49,620 nucleotides of DNA from an uncultured Lachnospiraceae bacterium (GTDB lineage: Bacteria > Bacillota > Clostridia > Lachnospirales > Lachnospiraceae), in the NCBI GenBank assembly GCA_934338765.1, contig CAKRHL010000001.1, forward strand, positions 1 through 49,620, written 5' to 3'. The position numbers and the translations under genes were made by a program. The notes beneath the pieces are model-generated. The model did no database searches. It had not been told where the DNA came from and worked only from the letters and a program-made list of their open reading frames with translations. Positions 43,006 through 49,620 of the stretch are shown here, piece by piece (within the stretch, counting starts at the first letter, position 1; each line of letters opens with the position of its first letter).

Positions 43006-44727
43006 ATGAACAAACAAAAGAAATTGATGATTCCGTTTATAGCACTTCTGGTTCTTGCGGTCATTATCACGGCAATTGCGCTGTTGGTAAGACGTTATAT
43101 GCCTAGCAACAAAGAAATGCCGCTGGACGATTATTTCAAGGTTTCAGAGGGGGAGATGCAGGTAATCCTGCAGGATCAGATTTATGACACAAAGGCTCTT
43201 TATGAGGGAGACCGGATTTATGTAGATTTTGGGATGGTTCACGATTATCTGAATCCGCGCTTCTATTGGGATTCCGGGGAGAATCAATTGCTGTACACCA
43301 CTTCTACCGCAGTGATATCCGCATCCGTAGACAGCAATGACTATTATACCAACAAGAGCAAGGCATCTATGGATTACCCGATTGTAAAGGTGAAGGGGGA
43401 TACGGCGTACGTGGCGTTGGACTATGTTAAGGAACATACGGCGCTGGATTATAAGAAGTACGATAAACCGGACAGGGTCGTGATCACATATCGTTACAAT
43501 GAGAAGGCAGATTATGCCAAGGCTAAAAAGAAAGCAAAGATACGTTACCGTGCCAGCATAAAGAGTGATATATTGGTAAAGCTGGAGGAAAACGCCAGGG
43601 TGCGTGTTTTAGAGCAGGGAGACAGCACAAAGTCGGGAGACGGCAATGCTTCTTCGTTCGATAAGGTAATGTCAGCCGACGGTGTAGTCGGTTATATCCG
43701 CAAGAAGGATCTGGGAAAGATATTCCAGTCAGAATATACTACAGATTTCAAGGAGGAGCAGTATTCTCATATCCTGAAAGATGGCAAGGTTAATCTGGTA
43801 TGGCATCAGGTGACGAACAGCTCTGCCAATGATGGAGTTCTCAATCTGCTTAATGCGACAAAGGGAGTCAATGTTGTGGCACCGACATGGTTTACCGTTT
43901 CCGGCAATCATGGAGAGATCACATCTCTTGCCAGTGATACATATGTATCCAGAGCAAGGAGTCTTGGTGTGGATGTATGGGGTGTCTGCAACGATTTCAG
44001 TAATGACAGCAAGATCGGCAAGGTGTTGGCAAGCACAACTACAAGACAGAAGCTGGTAAAAAATCTCATCGCGGAGGCGATCAAATACAGCCTGGATGGT
44101 ATCAATATTGATTTTGAGCATGTCAGAAAGGCTAATGGTGATGATTTTATCCAGTTTATCCGTGAGCTTGGTATTATGTGCCGGAATAATGGTGTTGTTT
44201 TGTCGATCGATAATTATCCTCCTACATCGTATTCCATGTACTATAACCGTAAGGAACAGGCTGCCGTGGCGGACTATGTGATCACCATGGCGTATGATGA
44301 GCATTTTGCGGGTTCTGAGGAGGCCGGACCGGTGTCATCCCTGAATTACGTCAAGGATTCTACAGCCAATACCTTAAAGGAAGTGCCTGCGGAGCAGACG
44401 ATCATGGCATTGCCGTTTTACAGCCGTCTCTGGAAAGAAACCACCAAGGATGGCAAGGTAAAGCTGAGTTCAGAGGCATATGGCATGCGTTCTGCCAAGG
44501 AGGTTATGGTAGATGCAGGGGCTGCATTTGACTGGAATGATGACAGTGGAATGAATTATGCGGAATACACCAAAGATGGTGTTGTTTATAAAATGTGGCT
44601 TGAGGATCAGACCTCTCTGGAGGAGAAAATGAAAGTTGTTTCAGAGAGCAAAACAGCCGGTTATGCATTTTGGAAGCTGGGGCTTGAGGATTCCGCCGTG
44701 TGGGATATGATCATCAAGTATATGTAG
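43006..44727 (+). CDS. GH18 cell-wall/spore glycosidase with SH3-like domain
   Basis: A membrane-anchored glycoside hydrolase of 573 residues. A transmembrane segment (about 8-28) is followed by a copper-amine-oxidase-N-like region (about 45-165), an SH3b-like region (about 170-230) and a GH18 barrel (about 255-570). The catalytic motif is DGINIDFE with Glu371 as acid. Other typical parts are WGVCNDFSNDSKIGKVL and GYAFWKLGLED at the end. This build is that of SleL/YaaH-type N-acetylglucosaminidases acting on peptidoglycan or spore cortex. It is followed by a CwlD-like amidase, which supports a spore or wall role; chitin is an unlikely substrate. Confidence 0.9.
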   Translation: MNKQKKLMIPFIALLVLAVIITAIALLVRRYMPSNKEMPLDDYFKVSEGEMQVILQDQIYDTKALYEGDRIYVDFGMVHDYLNPRFYWDSGENQLLYTTSTAVISASVDSNDYYTNKSKASMDYPIVKVKGDTAYVALDYVKEHTALDYKKYDKPDRVVITYRYNEKADYAKAKKKAKIRYRASIKSDILVKLEENARVRVLEQGDSTKSGDGNASSFDKVMSADGVVGYIRKKDLGKIFQSEYTTDFKEEQYSHILKDGKVNLVWHQVTNSSANDGVLNLLNATKGVNVVAPTWFTVSGNHGEITSLASDTYVSRARSLGVDVWGVCNDFSNDSKIGKVLASTTTRQKLVKNLIAEAIKYSLDGINIDFEHVRKANGDDFIQFIRELGIMCRNNGVVLSIDNYPPTSYSMYYNRKEQAAVADYVITMAYDEHFAGSEEAGPVSSLNYVKDSTANTLKEVPAEQTIMALPFYSRLWKETTKDGKVKLSSEAYGMRSAKEVMVDAGAAFDWNDDSGMNYAEYTKDGVVYKMWLEDQTSLEEKMKVVSESKTAGYAFWKLGLEDSAVWDMIIKYM

Positions 44728-44751
44728 TCTGATCGTTGTATTCTATCTGAT

Positions 44752-44790
44752 CCGGTATATTCATAATATAAAATAAAAGCAGTATACCGG
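44752..44790. promoter_or_regulatory. Hairpin between the GH18 and amidase genes
   Basis: CCGGTATA and TATACCGG are perfect 8-bp arms around a 23-nt AT-rich loop, ending 10 bp before the amidase ATG. There is no T-run, so it is probably an RNA element or operator rather than a terminator. Confidence 0.4.
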
Positions 44791-44800
44791 AGTAGGTAAA

Positions 44801-45505
44801 ATGAAAAATAAACTAGACAGAGTGATGGGAATTTTGATCCTGGGGCTGGCATTGGTGGCAATGATATTTGAAACAGGCAATGCTGTTTATACATGGTTCA
44901 GACAAAATGACAGCAGCCGGCGCTATACGATAGTGATCGATCCGGGACATGGAGGCAATGATCCCGGCAAGATTGGGATCAACGCTGTGTTGGAAAAGGA
45001 TGTCAATCTGGCGATTTCCCTGAAGCTGAAGGAGATTTTGGAGCAGAATGACTGCCGGGTGATCATGACCAGAGAGGCGGATCAGGGGCTTTATCAGGAG
45101 GGGGACACCAACAAAAAGGTGGCTGATCTGCATGCAAGATGTCAGATCATCAACGATAGCGGTGCAGATGCTGTGATCAGTATTCACCAGAACAGCTTTA
45201 CTTCCGAAAGCTCCAAGGGAGCACAGGTTTTTTATCAGGCAGCATCCGGAGAGGGAAAGCTGCTGGCTGAAATTTTACAGGAGCAGATGGTGTCCGGGCT
45301 TGATCCGGATAATAACAGGGTGGCAAAAGCAAATAGTGATTATTATATGTTAAAAAATACTCAGGCGCCCATGGTGATAGTGGAATGTGGATTTTTATCA
45401 AATTCTCAGGAGGCGGAGTTGTTGACGCAGGAGGCATATCAGCGCAGAGTGGCATGGACTGTGGCTCTTGGAGTGTTGCAGTATGTGAGCGGAGGTCATA
45501 ATTGA
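44801..45505 (+). CDS. N-acetylmuramoyl-L-alanine amidase (CwlD-like)
   Basis: A zinc amidase (Amidase_3) of 234 residues with an N-terminal signal anchor (about 9-30). Zinc and catalytic motifs are present: IVIDPGHGGNDPG with His50, LEKDVNLAISLKLKE with the ligand Glu, VISIHQNSF with the second His, and VIVECGFLSNSQEAELL with the catalytic Glu. Size and domain content fit CwlD, which removes stem peptides to allow muramic-lactam formation in spore cortex. The gene next to it encodes a GH18 glycosidase of the spore-lytic type. A vegetative amidase is the alternative. Confidence 0.88.
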   Translation: MKNKLDRVMGILILGLALVAMIFETGNAVYTWFRQNDSSRRYTIVIDPGHGGNDPGKIGINAVLEKDVNLAISLKLKEILEQNDCRVIMTREADQGLYQEGDTNKKVADLHARCQIINDSGADAVISIHQNSFTSESSKGAQVFYQAASGEGKLLAEILQEQMVSGLDPDNNRVAKANSDYYMLKNTQAPMVIVECGFLSNSQEAELLTQEAYQRRVAWTVALGVLQYVSGGHN

Positions 45506-45506
45506 G

Positions 45507-46562
45507 ATGAAAACGATAATGCAAACGATAAATCCGGAAAGCTTTCAGGATGAAGAGCTGCAGGAAGCATGCAAAATACTGCAGCAGGGAGGACTGGTGG
45601 CATTTCCAACAGAGACGGTATATGGATTGGGAGGAGATGCCCTGCGGCCGGAGGCATCGGCTAAGATTTATGAGGCCAAGGGACGTCCGTCAGACAACCC
45701 TCTGATCGTACACATCGCAGATATGGAAGCGTTGGAGGATGTGGCGCAGAATATTCCCGAGGCAGCGTATAAACTGGCCCGGCATTTCTGGCCGGGACCG
45801 TTGACGATGATCTTTTCCAAAAAGGAAAAGGTGCCAAAGTCAACCACGGGGGGACTTGACACCGTGGCAGTCAGAATGCCGAGTCATCCCATCGCCAGAG
45901 CACTGATCCGTGAGTCGGGAGTTTATATAGCAGCCCCCAGTGCCAATACATCAGGCAGACCCAGTCCCACGAAGGCTGAGCATGTGCAGGAGGATCTTGA
46001 TGGCAGGATTGATATGATCATTGATGGCGGAGCTGTCGGGATCGGACTGGAGTCCACGATCGTGGATATGAGTACAGGTATTCCGACGATCCTGCGTCCG
46101 GGATACATCACAAAGGAAATGCTGGAGGAGGTTTTAGGACAGGTGCAGGTAGATCCGGCGATACTTGCGAGAAAGATCGATCCTAATATTGTAGCAAAGG
46201 CTCCGGGCATGAAATATCGTCATTATGCACCGAAGGGGCAGATGACCATCGTTGAGGGAGATACAGAAAAGGTGATTGAGGCGATCAACACCTTCTGCCG
46301 GGACAAAATGAAGGAAGGAAGATCTGTGGCAGTGATCGCAACAGAGGAGACCAGGGGACGTTATCAATGTGACAATATCCGGAGTATCGGTTCCCGCAGG
46401 ACAGAGGGGTCGATTGCAGCCGGATTATATGATATACTGAGAGAAATGGATCATATTGGAGCAGAATATATATTTGCGGAGAGCTTTGAACAGGATTCGC
46501 TGGGAAAGGCGATCATGAACCGGATGTTGAAGGCAGCAGCATATCATGTGATCAATGTTTAG
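45507..46562 (+). CDS. tsaC: Threonylcarbamoyl-AMP synthase
   Basis: A Sua5/TsaC-type enzyme of 351 residues that makes threonylcarbamoyl-AMP from Thr, bicarbonate and ATP for the t6A37 modification of tRNA. The YrdC domain has GGLVAFPTETVYGLGGDA, KIYEAKGRPSDNPLIVHI and RMPSHPIARALI, then SANTSGRPSPTKAEHV. The C-terminal ~140 residues are the Sua5 domain after APGMKYRHYAPKG, which makes this the long Sua5 form. Start ATG 45507 lies 10 bp after GGAGGT and 1 bp after the amidase stop. The gene heads a conserved cluster with LMW-PTP and rpiB, as in Bacillus (ywlC-E-F). Confidence 0.95.
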   Translation: MKTIMQTINPESFQDEELQEACKILQQGGLVAFPTETVYGLGGDALRPEASAKIYEAKGRPSDNPLIVHIADMEALEDVAQNIPEAAYKLARHFWPGPLTMIFSKKEKVPKSTTGGLDTVAVRMPSHPIARALIRESGVYIAAPSANTSGRPSPTKAEHVQEDLDGRIDMIIDGGAVGIGLESTIVDMSTGIPTILRPGYITKEMLEEVLGQVQVDPAILARKIDPNIVAKAPGMKYRHYAPKGQMTIVEGDTEKVIEAINTFCRDKMKEGRSVAVIATEETRGRYQCDNIRSIGSRRTEGSIAAGLYDILREMDHIGAEYIFAESFEQDSLGKAIMNRMLKAAAYHVINV

Positions 46563-46578
46563 AGAGGGGTACTGATTA

Positions 46579-47088
46579 TTGGATTATTCGAAGATTATAT
46601 TTGTCTGTACGGCAAATACGTATTTGAGCCCTGTGGCAGAGGCGATGTACAGGCAGTTTACAGAGCAGCAGAGGGAGACTGCCCGGCAGCAGGGACAAAG
46701 GGTGCCGTCATTTCCGACGTGCTGTTCCAGAGGGCTGGTGGTTTTGTTTTCAGAGCCGATCAGTCCGAAGGTAAATGTATCGTTGAGTCAGCATGATCTG
46801 AAGCCATGCTCCCATGAGAACTCGGTACCTTTGGAACAGTTTGATATCGCAGAGGATACCCTTGTGCTCACCATGACATTTAGTGAGAAGGTTGCGTACC
46901 TTGAGAAATATCAGGGGGGCGAGGTATATACTTTAGGAGAGTATGTTGGAGAGGATACGGATATTGCAGATCCTTATGGTGGAGAAGAGGAGCAATATGA
47001 TATGTGTTATCATGAGATTGCCCGGCGGATCCGGAAAGTCATACAGATTTTAATGAAAGAGGAAGAAAATGAAGGAGGACAAGCATAA
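46579..47088 (+). CDS. Low-molecular-weight phosphatase-like protein with degenerate P-loop
   Basis: A 169-residue protein in the place of the arginine/tyrosine phosphatase YwlE. The N-terminus is IIFVCTANTYLSPVAEAMY, where family members have C-x-x-N-x-C-R-S. The nucleophile Cys10 is kept, but the phosphate-binding Arg of CX5R is Leu16. The general-acid region DIADPYGGEEEQY is kept. The protein may therefore be inactive as a phosphatase or act by binding. The start is TTG 46579 after AGAGGGG. It lies between tsaC and rpiB and overlaps rpiB by 1 bp. Not a frameshift: the frame is intact throughout. Confidence 0.82.
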   Translation: MDYSKIIFVCTANTYLSPVAEAMYRQFTEQQRETARQQGQRVPSFPTCCSRGLVVLFSEPISPKVNVSLSQHDLKPCSHENSVPLEQFDIAEDTLVLTMTFSEKVAYLEKYQGGEVYTLGEYVGEDTDIADPYGGEEEQYDMCYHEIARRIRKVIQILMKEEENEGGQA

Positions 47089-47516
47089 TGATAGCATTGG
47101 GAAGTGACCATGGCGGTTATGGTTTGAAGCAGGAGATCATCAGACATCTGGAGGAAAAGGGAATTGAGTATAAGGATTACGGATGTTATGATGAGAGTCC
47201 CTGTGACTATCCTGTATTTGGCAGAAAGGCAGCACAGGCAGTAGCCTCCGGAGAATGTGAAAAGGGCATTCTGATCTGTGGCACCGGGATTGGAATATCC
47301 ATTGCGGCCAACAAGATCAAAGGGATCCGTGCGGCGCTCTGTCATGATGTGTTTAGTGCAAAGGCCACAAGGGAGCATAATGATGCCAATATGCTGGCAA
47401 TGGGAGCCCGGGTGGTTGGACCCGGACTGGCATTGATGATTGTTGATACATTTTTAAACACAGAGTTCTCAAATGCGGAGCGTCATCAGAAAAGAATTGA
47501 TATGTTGGAGGAATAA
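47088..47516 (+). CDS. rpiB: Ribose-5-phosphate isomerase B
   Basis: An RpiB/LacAB-family sugar-phosphate isomerase of 142 residues that interconverts ribose-5-phosphate and ribulose-5-phosphate. It begins MIALGSDHGGYGLKQEI, and the catalytic Cys64 is in ILICGTGIGISIAANK, followed by GIRAALCHDVFSAKATREHN and NMLAMGARVVG. The ATG shares a base with the stop of the previous gene (TAATG). Allose-6-phosphate isomerase is a possible secondary activity. Confidence 0.95.
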   Translation: MIALGSDHGGYGLKQEIIRHLEEKGIEYKDYGCYDESPCDYPVFGRKAAQAVASGECEKGILICGTGIGISIAANKIKGIRAALCHDVFSAKATREHNDANMLAMGARVVGPGLALMIVDTFLNTEFSNAERHQKRIDMLEE

Positions 47517-47521
47517 TACTC

Positions 47522-47550
47522 TTGACACTCTTCATATCAAGTATTAAAAT
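47522..47550 (+). promoter_or_regulatory. Promoter of ilvE
   Basis: TTGACA, 17 bp, TAAAAT: one mismatch to consensus, 60 bp before the ilvE start. The short leader leaves no room for a T-box. Confidence 0.7.
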
Positions 47551-47609
47551 TGGATTCAGTGAATCAATCGTATACATGCATGGAATGTATACAGAATGGA
47601 GGAATAGTT

Positions 47610-48635
47610 ATGGCAAAGAAAGATATCGATTGGCATAACCTGGGATTTGGTTATGTAAAAACGGACAAGAGATATGTGTCCAATTTCAAAGATGGCGCAT
47701 GGGATGATGGTGCGTTGATCAGTGATGATACGATTACGATCAGTGAGTGTGCCGGAGTGCTTCAGTATGCACAGACCGTATTTGAGGGTCTGAAAGCGTA
47801 TACCACAGAGGATGGTCATGTGGTGTGCTTCCGTCCGGATTTAAATGCAGAGCGTCTTGAGCAGTCAGCAAAGAGATTGGAAATGCCTGCTTTCCCACAG
47901 GATCGTTTTGTAGATGCGATCGTACAGACAGTAAAAGCAAATATTGATTATGTTCCACCTTATGGTTCCGGTGCAACTCTTTACATACGTCCATATATGT
48001 TTGGTACCAATGCTGTTATCGGTGTAAAGCCTGCAGATGAGTATCAGTTCCGTGTATTTACTACACCGGTTGGACCATACTTCAAGGGCGGTGCAAAGCC
48101 GATTACAATCCGTGTTTCTGATTTTGACCGTGCGGCTCCTCATGGGACAGGTCATATCAAGGCTGGTCTGAACTATGCTATGAGTTTACATGCTATCGTA
48201 GATGCACACAATCAGGGATTTGCTGAGAATGTATATCTGGATGCAGCTACCCGTACCAAGATTGAGGAGACAGGTGGAGCAAATATCCTGTTTATTACAA
48301 AGGACAATAAGGTGGTTACACCGAAGTCCAACAGTATCCTTCCGTCTATTACACGTCGTTCTTTGCTGATTGTAGCCAAGGAGTACCTTGGTCTTGAGGT
48401 TGAGGAGAGAGAGGTTTACCTTGACGAGGTTAAGGACTTTGCAGAGTGTGGTCTTTGCGGAACTGCAGCGGTTATCTCTCCGGTTGGCAAGATCAATGAT
48501 CATGGCAAGGAGATTTGCTTCCCAAGTGGTATGGAGGAGATGGGACCGATCACCAAGAAGCTGTATGAGACACTGACAGGTATCCAGATGGGACGCATCG
48601 AGGCTCCTAAGGGCTGGATCAAGGTGATCGAGTAA
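47610..48635 (+). CDS. ilvE: Branched-chain amino acid aminotransferase
   Basis: A class IV PLP aminotransferase of 341 residues, the long (BCAT II-like) form, which makes or degrades Leu, Ile and Val with glutamate as partner. Typical parts are ECAGVLQYAQTVFEGLKAY, YIRPYMFGTNAVIGVKP, GTGHIKAGLNYAMSLHA with the PLP Lys at residue 184, and EETGGANILFI. ATG 47610 is chosen for GGAGG 7 bp upstream; the open frame before it (20 codons) does not match the family. It has its own promoter and a shared terminator. Confidence 0.96.
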   Translation: MAKKDIDWHNLGFGYVKTDKRYVSNFKDGAWDDGALISDDTITISECAGVLQYAQTVFEGLKAYTTEDGHVVCFRPDLNAERLEQSAKRLEMPAFPQDRFVDAIVQTVKANIDYVPPYGSGATLYIRPYMFGTNAVIGVKPADEYQFRVFTTPVGPYFKGGAKPITIRVSDFDRAAPHGTGHIKAGLNYAMSLHAIVDAHNQGFAENVYLDAATRTKIEETGGANILFITKDNKVVTPKSNSILPSITRRSLLIVAKEYLGLEVEEREVYLDEVKDFAECGLCGTAAVISPVGKINDHGKEICFPSGMEEMGPITKKLYETLTGIQMGRIEAPKGWIKVIE

Positions 48636-48694
48636 ATATGATCATAAAAATAGGGCAAGTTGGCCGAATAGGCAGACAGAGGCTTTAAAAAATA

Positions 48695-48768
48695 AAAGAC
48701 ATCGAATGTGTGACTGTGTTTTTCCGAAACAATTTCGGGAGAGACACAGAGACATATTCGATGTCTTT
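48695..48768. terminator. Long bidirectional terminator (ilvE / sipL-like)
   Basis: AAAGACATCGAAT pairs with ATTCGATGTCTTT (13 bp). Within the loop CTGTGT pairs with ACACAG and CCGAAA with TTTCGG, giving one long interrupted hairpin between two convergent genes. Confidence 0.85.
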
Positions 48769-48808
48769 GTTGTTTTATAGGACATGGGCGATGGATTTCC
48801 TACAGAGA

Positions 48809-49620
48809 TCATAGTCCGTCAACCTGTTTGGCGAGCAGCAGCCGGTCTCCTGGATGTATCTCCTCGGAGGTGAGCCCGTTAAGCTCCATAATGCTTTCCG
48901 GGGAGGTTTGATATTCCTTTGCAATATCCCAGAGACTACTGTTGTCACTAACGATAAAGCCTACAATGCCCGGCATTTTCTGAAGACGTTCCAGATCCTG
49001 GGGAGCCTCTTCGATCCGGGTAATGACATTACAGCTGGTAGAGGTGAAGACGATCGCACTAACGCTGAGAACCACCTTTGCTTCGATTTCCGTAGTGTCC
49101 AACATGATCACGCTGATCTGGCTGATATCCGTCTGGAGCAGATAGTGATCATTAGGAGAAATTCCCTTGATCTCTATAAAATGCCGGAAGGGAATCACGG
49201 CGTTTAGGCTTCCAAGAGGCTGATCGTCGTTTTCTGTAATATATAAGATATCAAGTGCGACAATACCTTCAAGAGCAATGCCGTCTTCCAGGATCTCCTG
49301 TTCATCGATCTGAACTTTTCCAGAGGCAGTACAGATCTGAAGGATCCGTTCCTGTTTATCGTCCAGCTTGATCTGATCGGCGACGCGGATCACATTCTGC
49401 GTCTTTAACAGCAGCTGTTCGAAGGTGACCGGTTCTCTGGAAAGTGATAATTCACAGGCTGTGGAATAAGCATCTTTCAGGATCGGAAGTTTGATATCTT
49501 CATAAAATTTCATAGTCATATTTAATGGAAGCTCAATCTCCATGATCCGCTGTTCTCCGTCTTCGTCCGGCTTTGCCTCGATAGAACCACATCCCGGCTG
49601 AAAGATAATATCCGGGATCA
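48809..49620 (-). CDS. SipL-like spore protein, DUF3794 + LysM (5' end outside window)
   Basis: The reading frame runs off the right edge without a stop (it continues upstream of MEIELPLNM with PDIIFQPGCGSIEAKPD), so the gene starts beyond the window and the visible part is about 270 residues. Repeated DUF3794 (SPOCS) segments are followed by a C-terminal LysM domain with SDNSSLWDIAKEYQTSPESI and ELNGL...IHPGDRLLL. This combination is that of C. difficile SipL, the SpoVID-like partner of SpoIVA in spore coat assembly. It supports a sporulating host. Confidence 0.88.
   Translation of the reverse strand, partial: IPDIIFQPGCGSIEAKPDEDGEQRIMEIELPLNMTMKFYEDIKLPILKDAYSTACELSLSREPVTFEQLLLKTQNVIRVADQIKLDDKQERILQICTASGKVQIDEQEILEDGIALEGIVALDILYITENDDQPLGSLNAVIPFRHFIEIKGISPNDHYLLQTDISQISVIMLDTTEIEAKVVLSVSAIVFTSTSCNVITRIEEAPQDLERLQKMPGIVGFIVSDNSSLWDIAKEYQTSPESIMELNGLTSEEIHPGDRLLLAKQVDGL

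Noticed and set aside
47517..47609. T-box or other amino-acid riboswitch before ilvE
   Set aside because: Only 60 bp separate a near-consensus promoter from the start codon, too short for a T-box.
1..49620. tRNA, rRNA, insertion sequence, integrase or phage genes
   Set aside because: I saw no cloverleaf, rRNA segment, transposase or integrase motif, or terminal inverted repeats at the edges of the accessory blocks.

Overview
The window looks like the chromosome of a spore-forming Clostridia, most likely a Lachnospiraceae gut anaerobe. The gene order rpsF-ssb-rpsR and the run tsaC / LMW-PTP / rpiB, a MecA adaptor, a CwlD-like spore-germination amidase, a SipL-like (DUF3794 + LysM) spore protein, a 2[4Fe-4S] ferredoxin, an iron alcohol dehydrogenase and strong AGGAGG ribosome binding sites all point that way. 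The genus cannot be fixed from sequence reading alone.

Layout. 1-1.1 kb: hisC. 1.16-25.3 kb: a large accessory secretion locus. A ComD/AgrC-type histidine kinase and LytTR response regulator point left. Pointing right is a run of nine genes: a 52-residue double-glycine-leader peptide, a 2905-residue secreted protein, a secreted subtilisin-like protease, an unknown cytoplasmic protein (465 aa), a membrane-anchored periplasmic-binding-fold protein, a HlyD-type adaptor, a C39-peptidase ABC exporter, a second ABC exporter of the NHLM type, and a 983-residue protein joining an extracellular propeller-like domain, a Cache-like sensor and an MFS permease. 25.3-26.6 kb: rpsF-ssb-rpsR. 26.6-30.6 kb: an AT-rich island of six genes without clear function (coiled coils, membrane proteins, a basic micro-protein). 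30.7-35.4 kb: a pantothenate/CoA operon panG-panB-panC-panD-coaBC. 35.4-38.0 kb: an AT-rich segment with a decayed gene, a consensus promoter, a secreted papain-like protease and a membrane-anchored partner. 38.0-49.6 kb: housekeeping genes (truA, iron alcohol dehydrogenase, ferredoxin, DUF1858 protein, mecA, GH18 spore/cell-wall hydrolase, cwlD-like amidase, tsaC, a degenerate LMW-PTP, rpiB, ilvE, sipL-like).

How the genes work together. The most notable object is the 3.2-25.3 kb locus. The C39 exporter should cut the small peptide after its Gly-Gly and export it with the HlyD adaptor and the second ABC protein. The divergent kinase/regulator pair resembles ComD/ComE- and BlpH/BlpR-type peptide-pheromone receptors, so the simplest model is a self-sensing peptide circuit. 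Its apparent output is unusual: a giant surface or secreted protein and a protease that carry the same lysine-rich C-terminal module, rather than a conventional bacteriocin. This functional model is inference; the individual gene calls rest on motifs read from the sequence.
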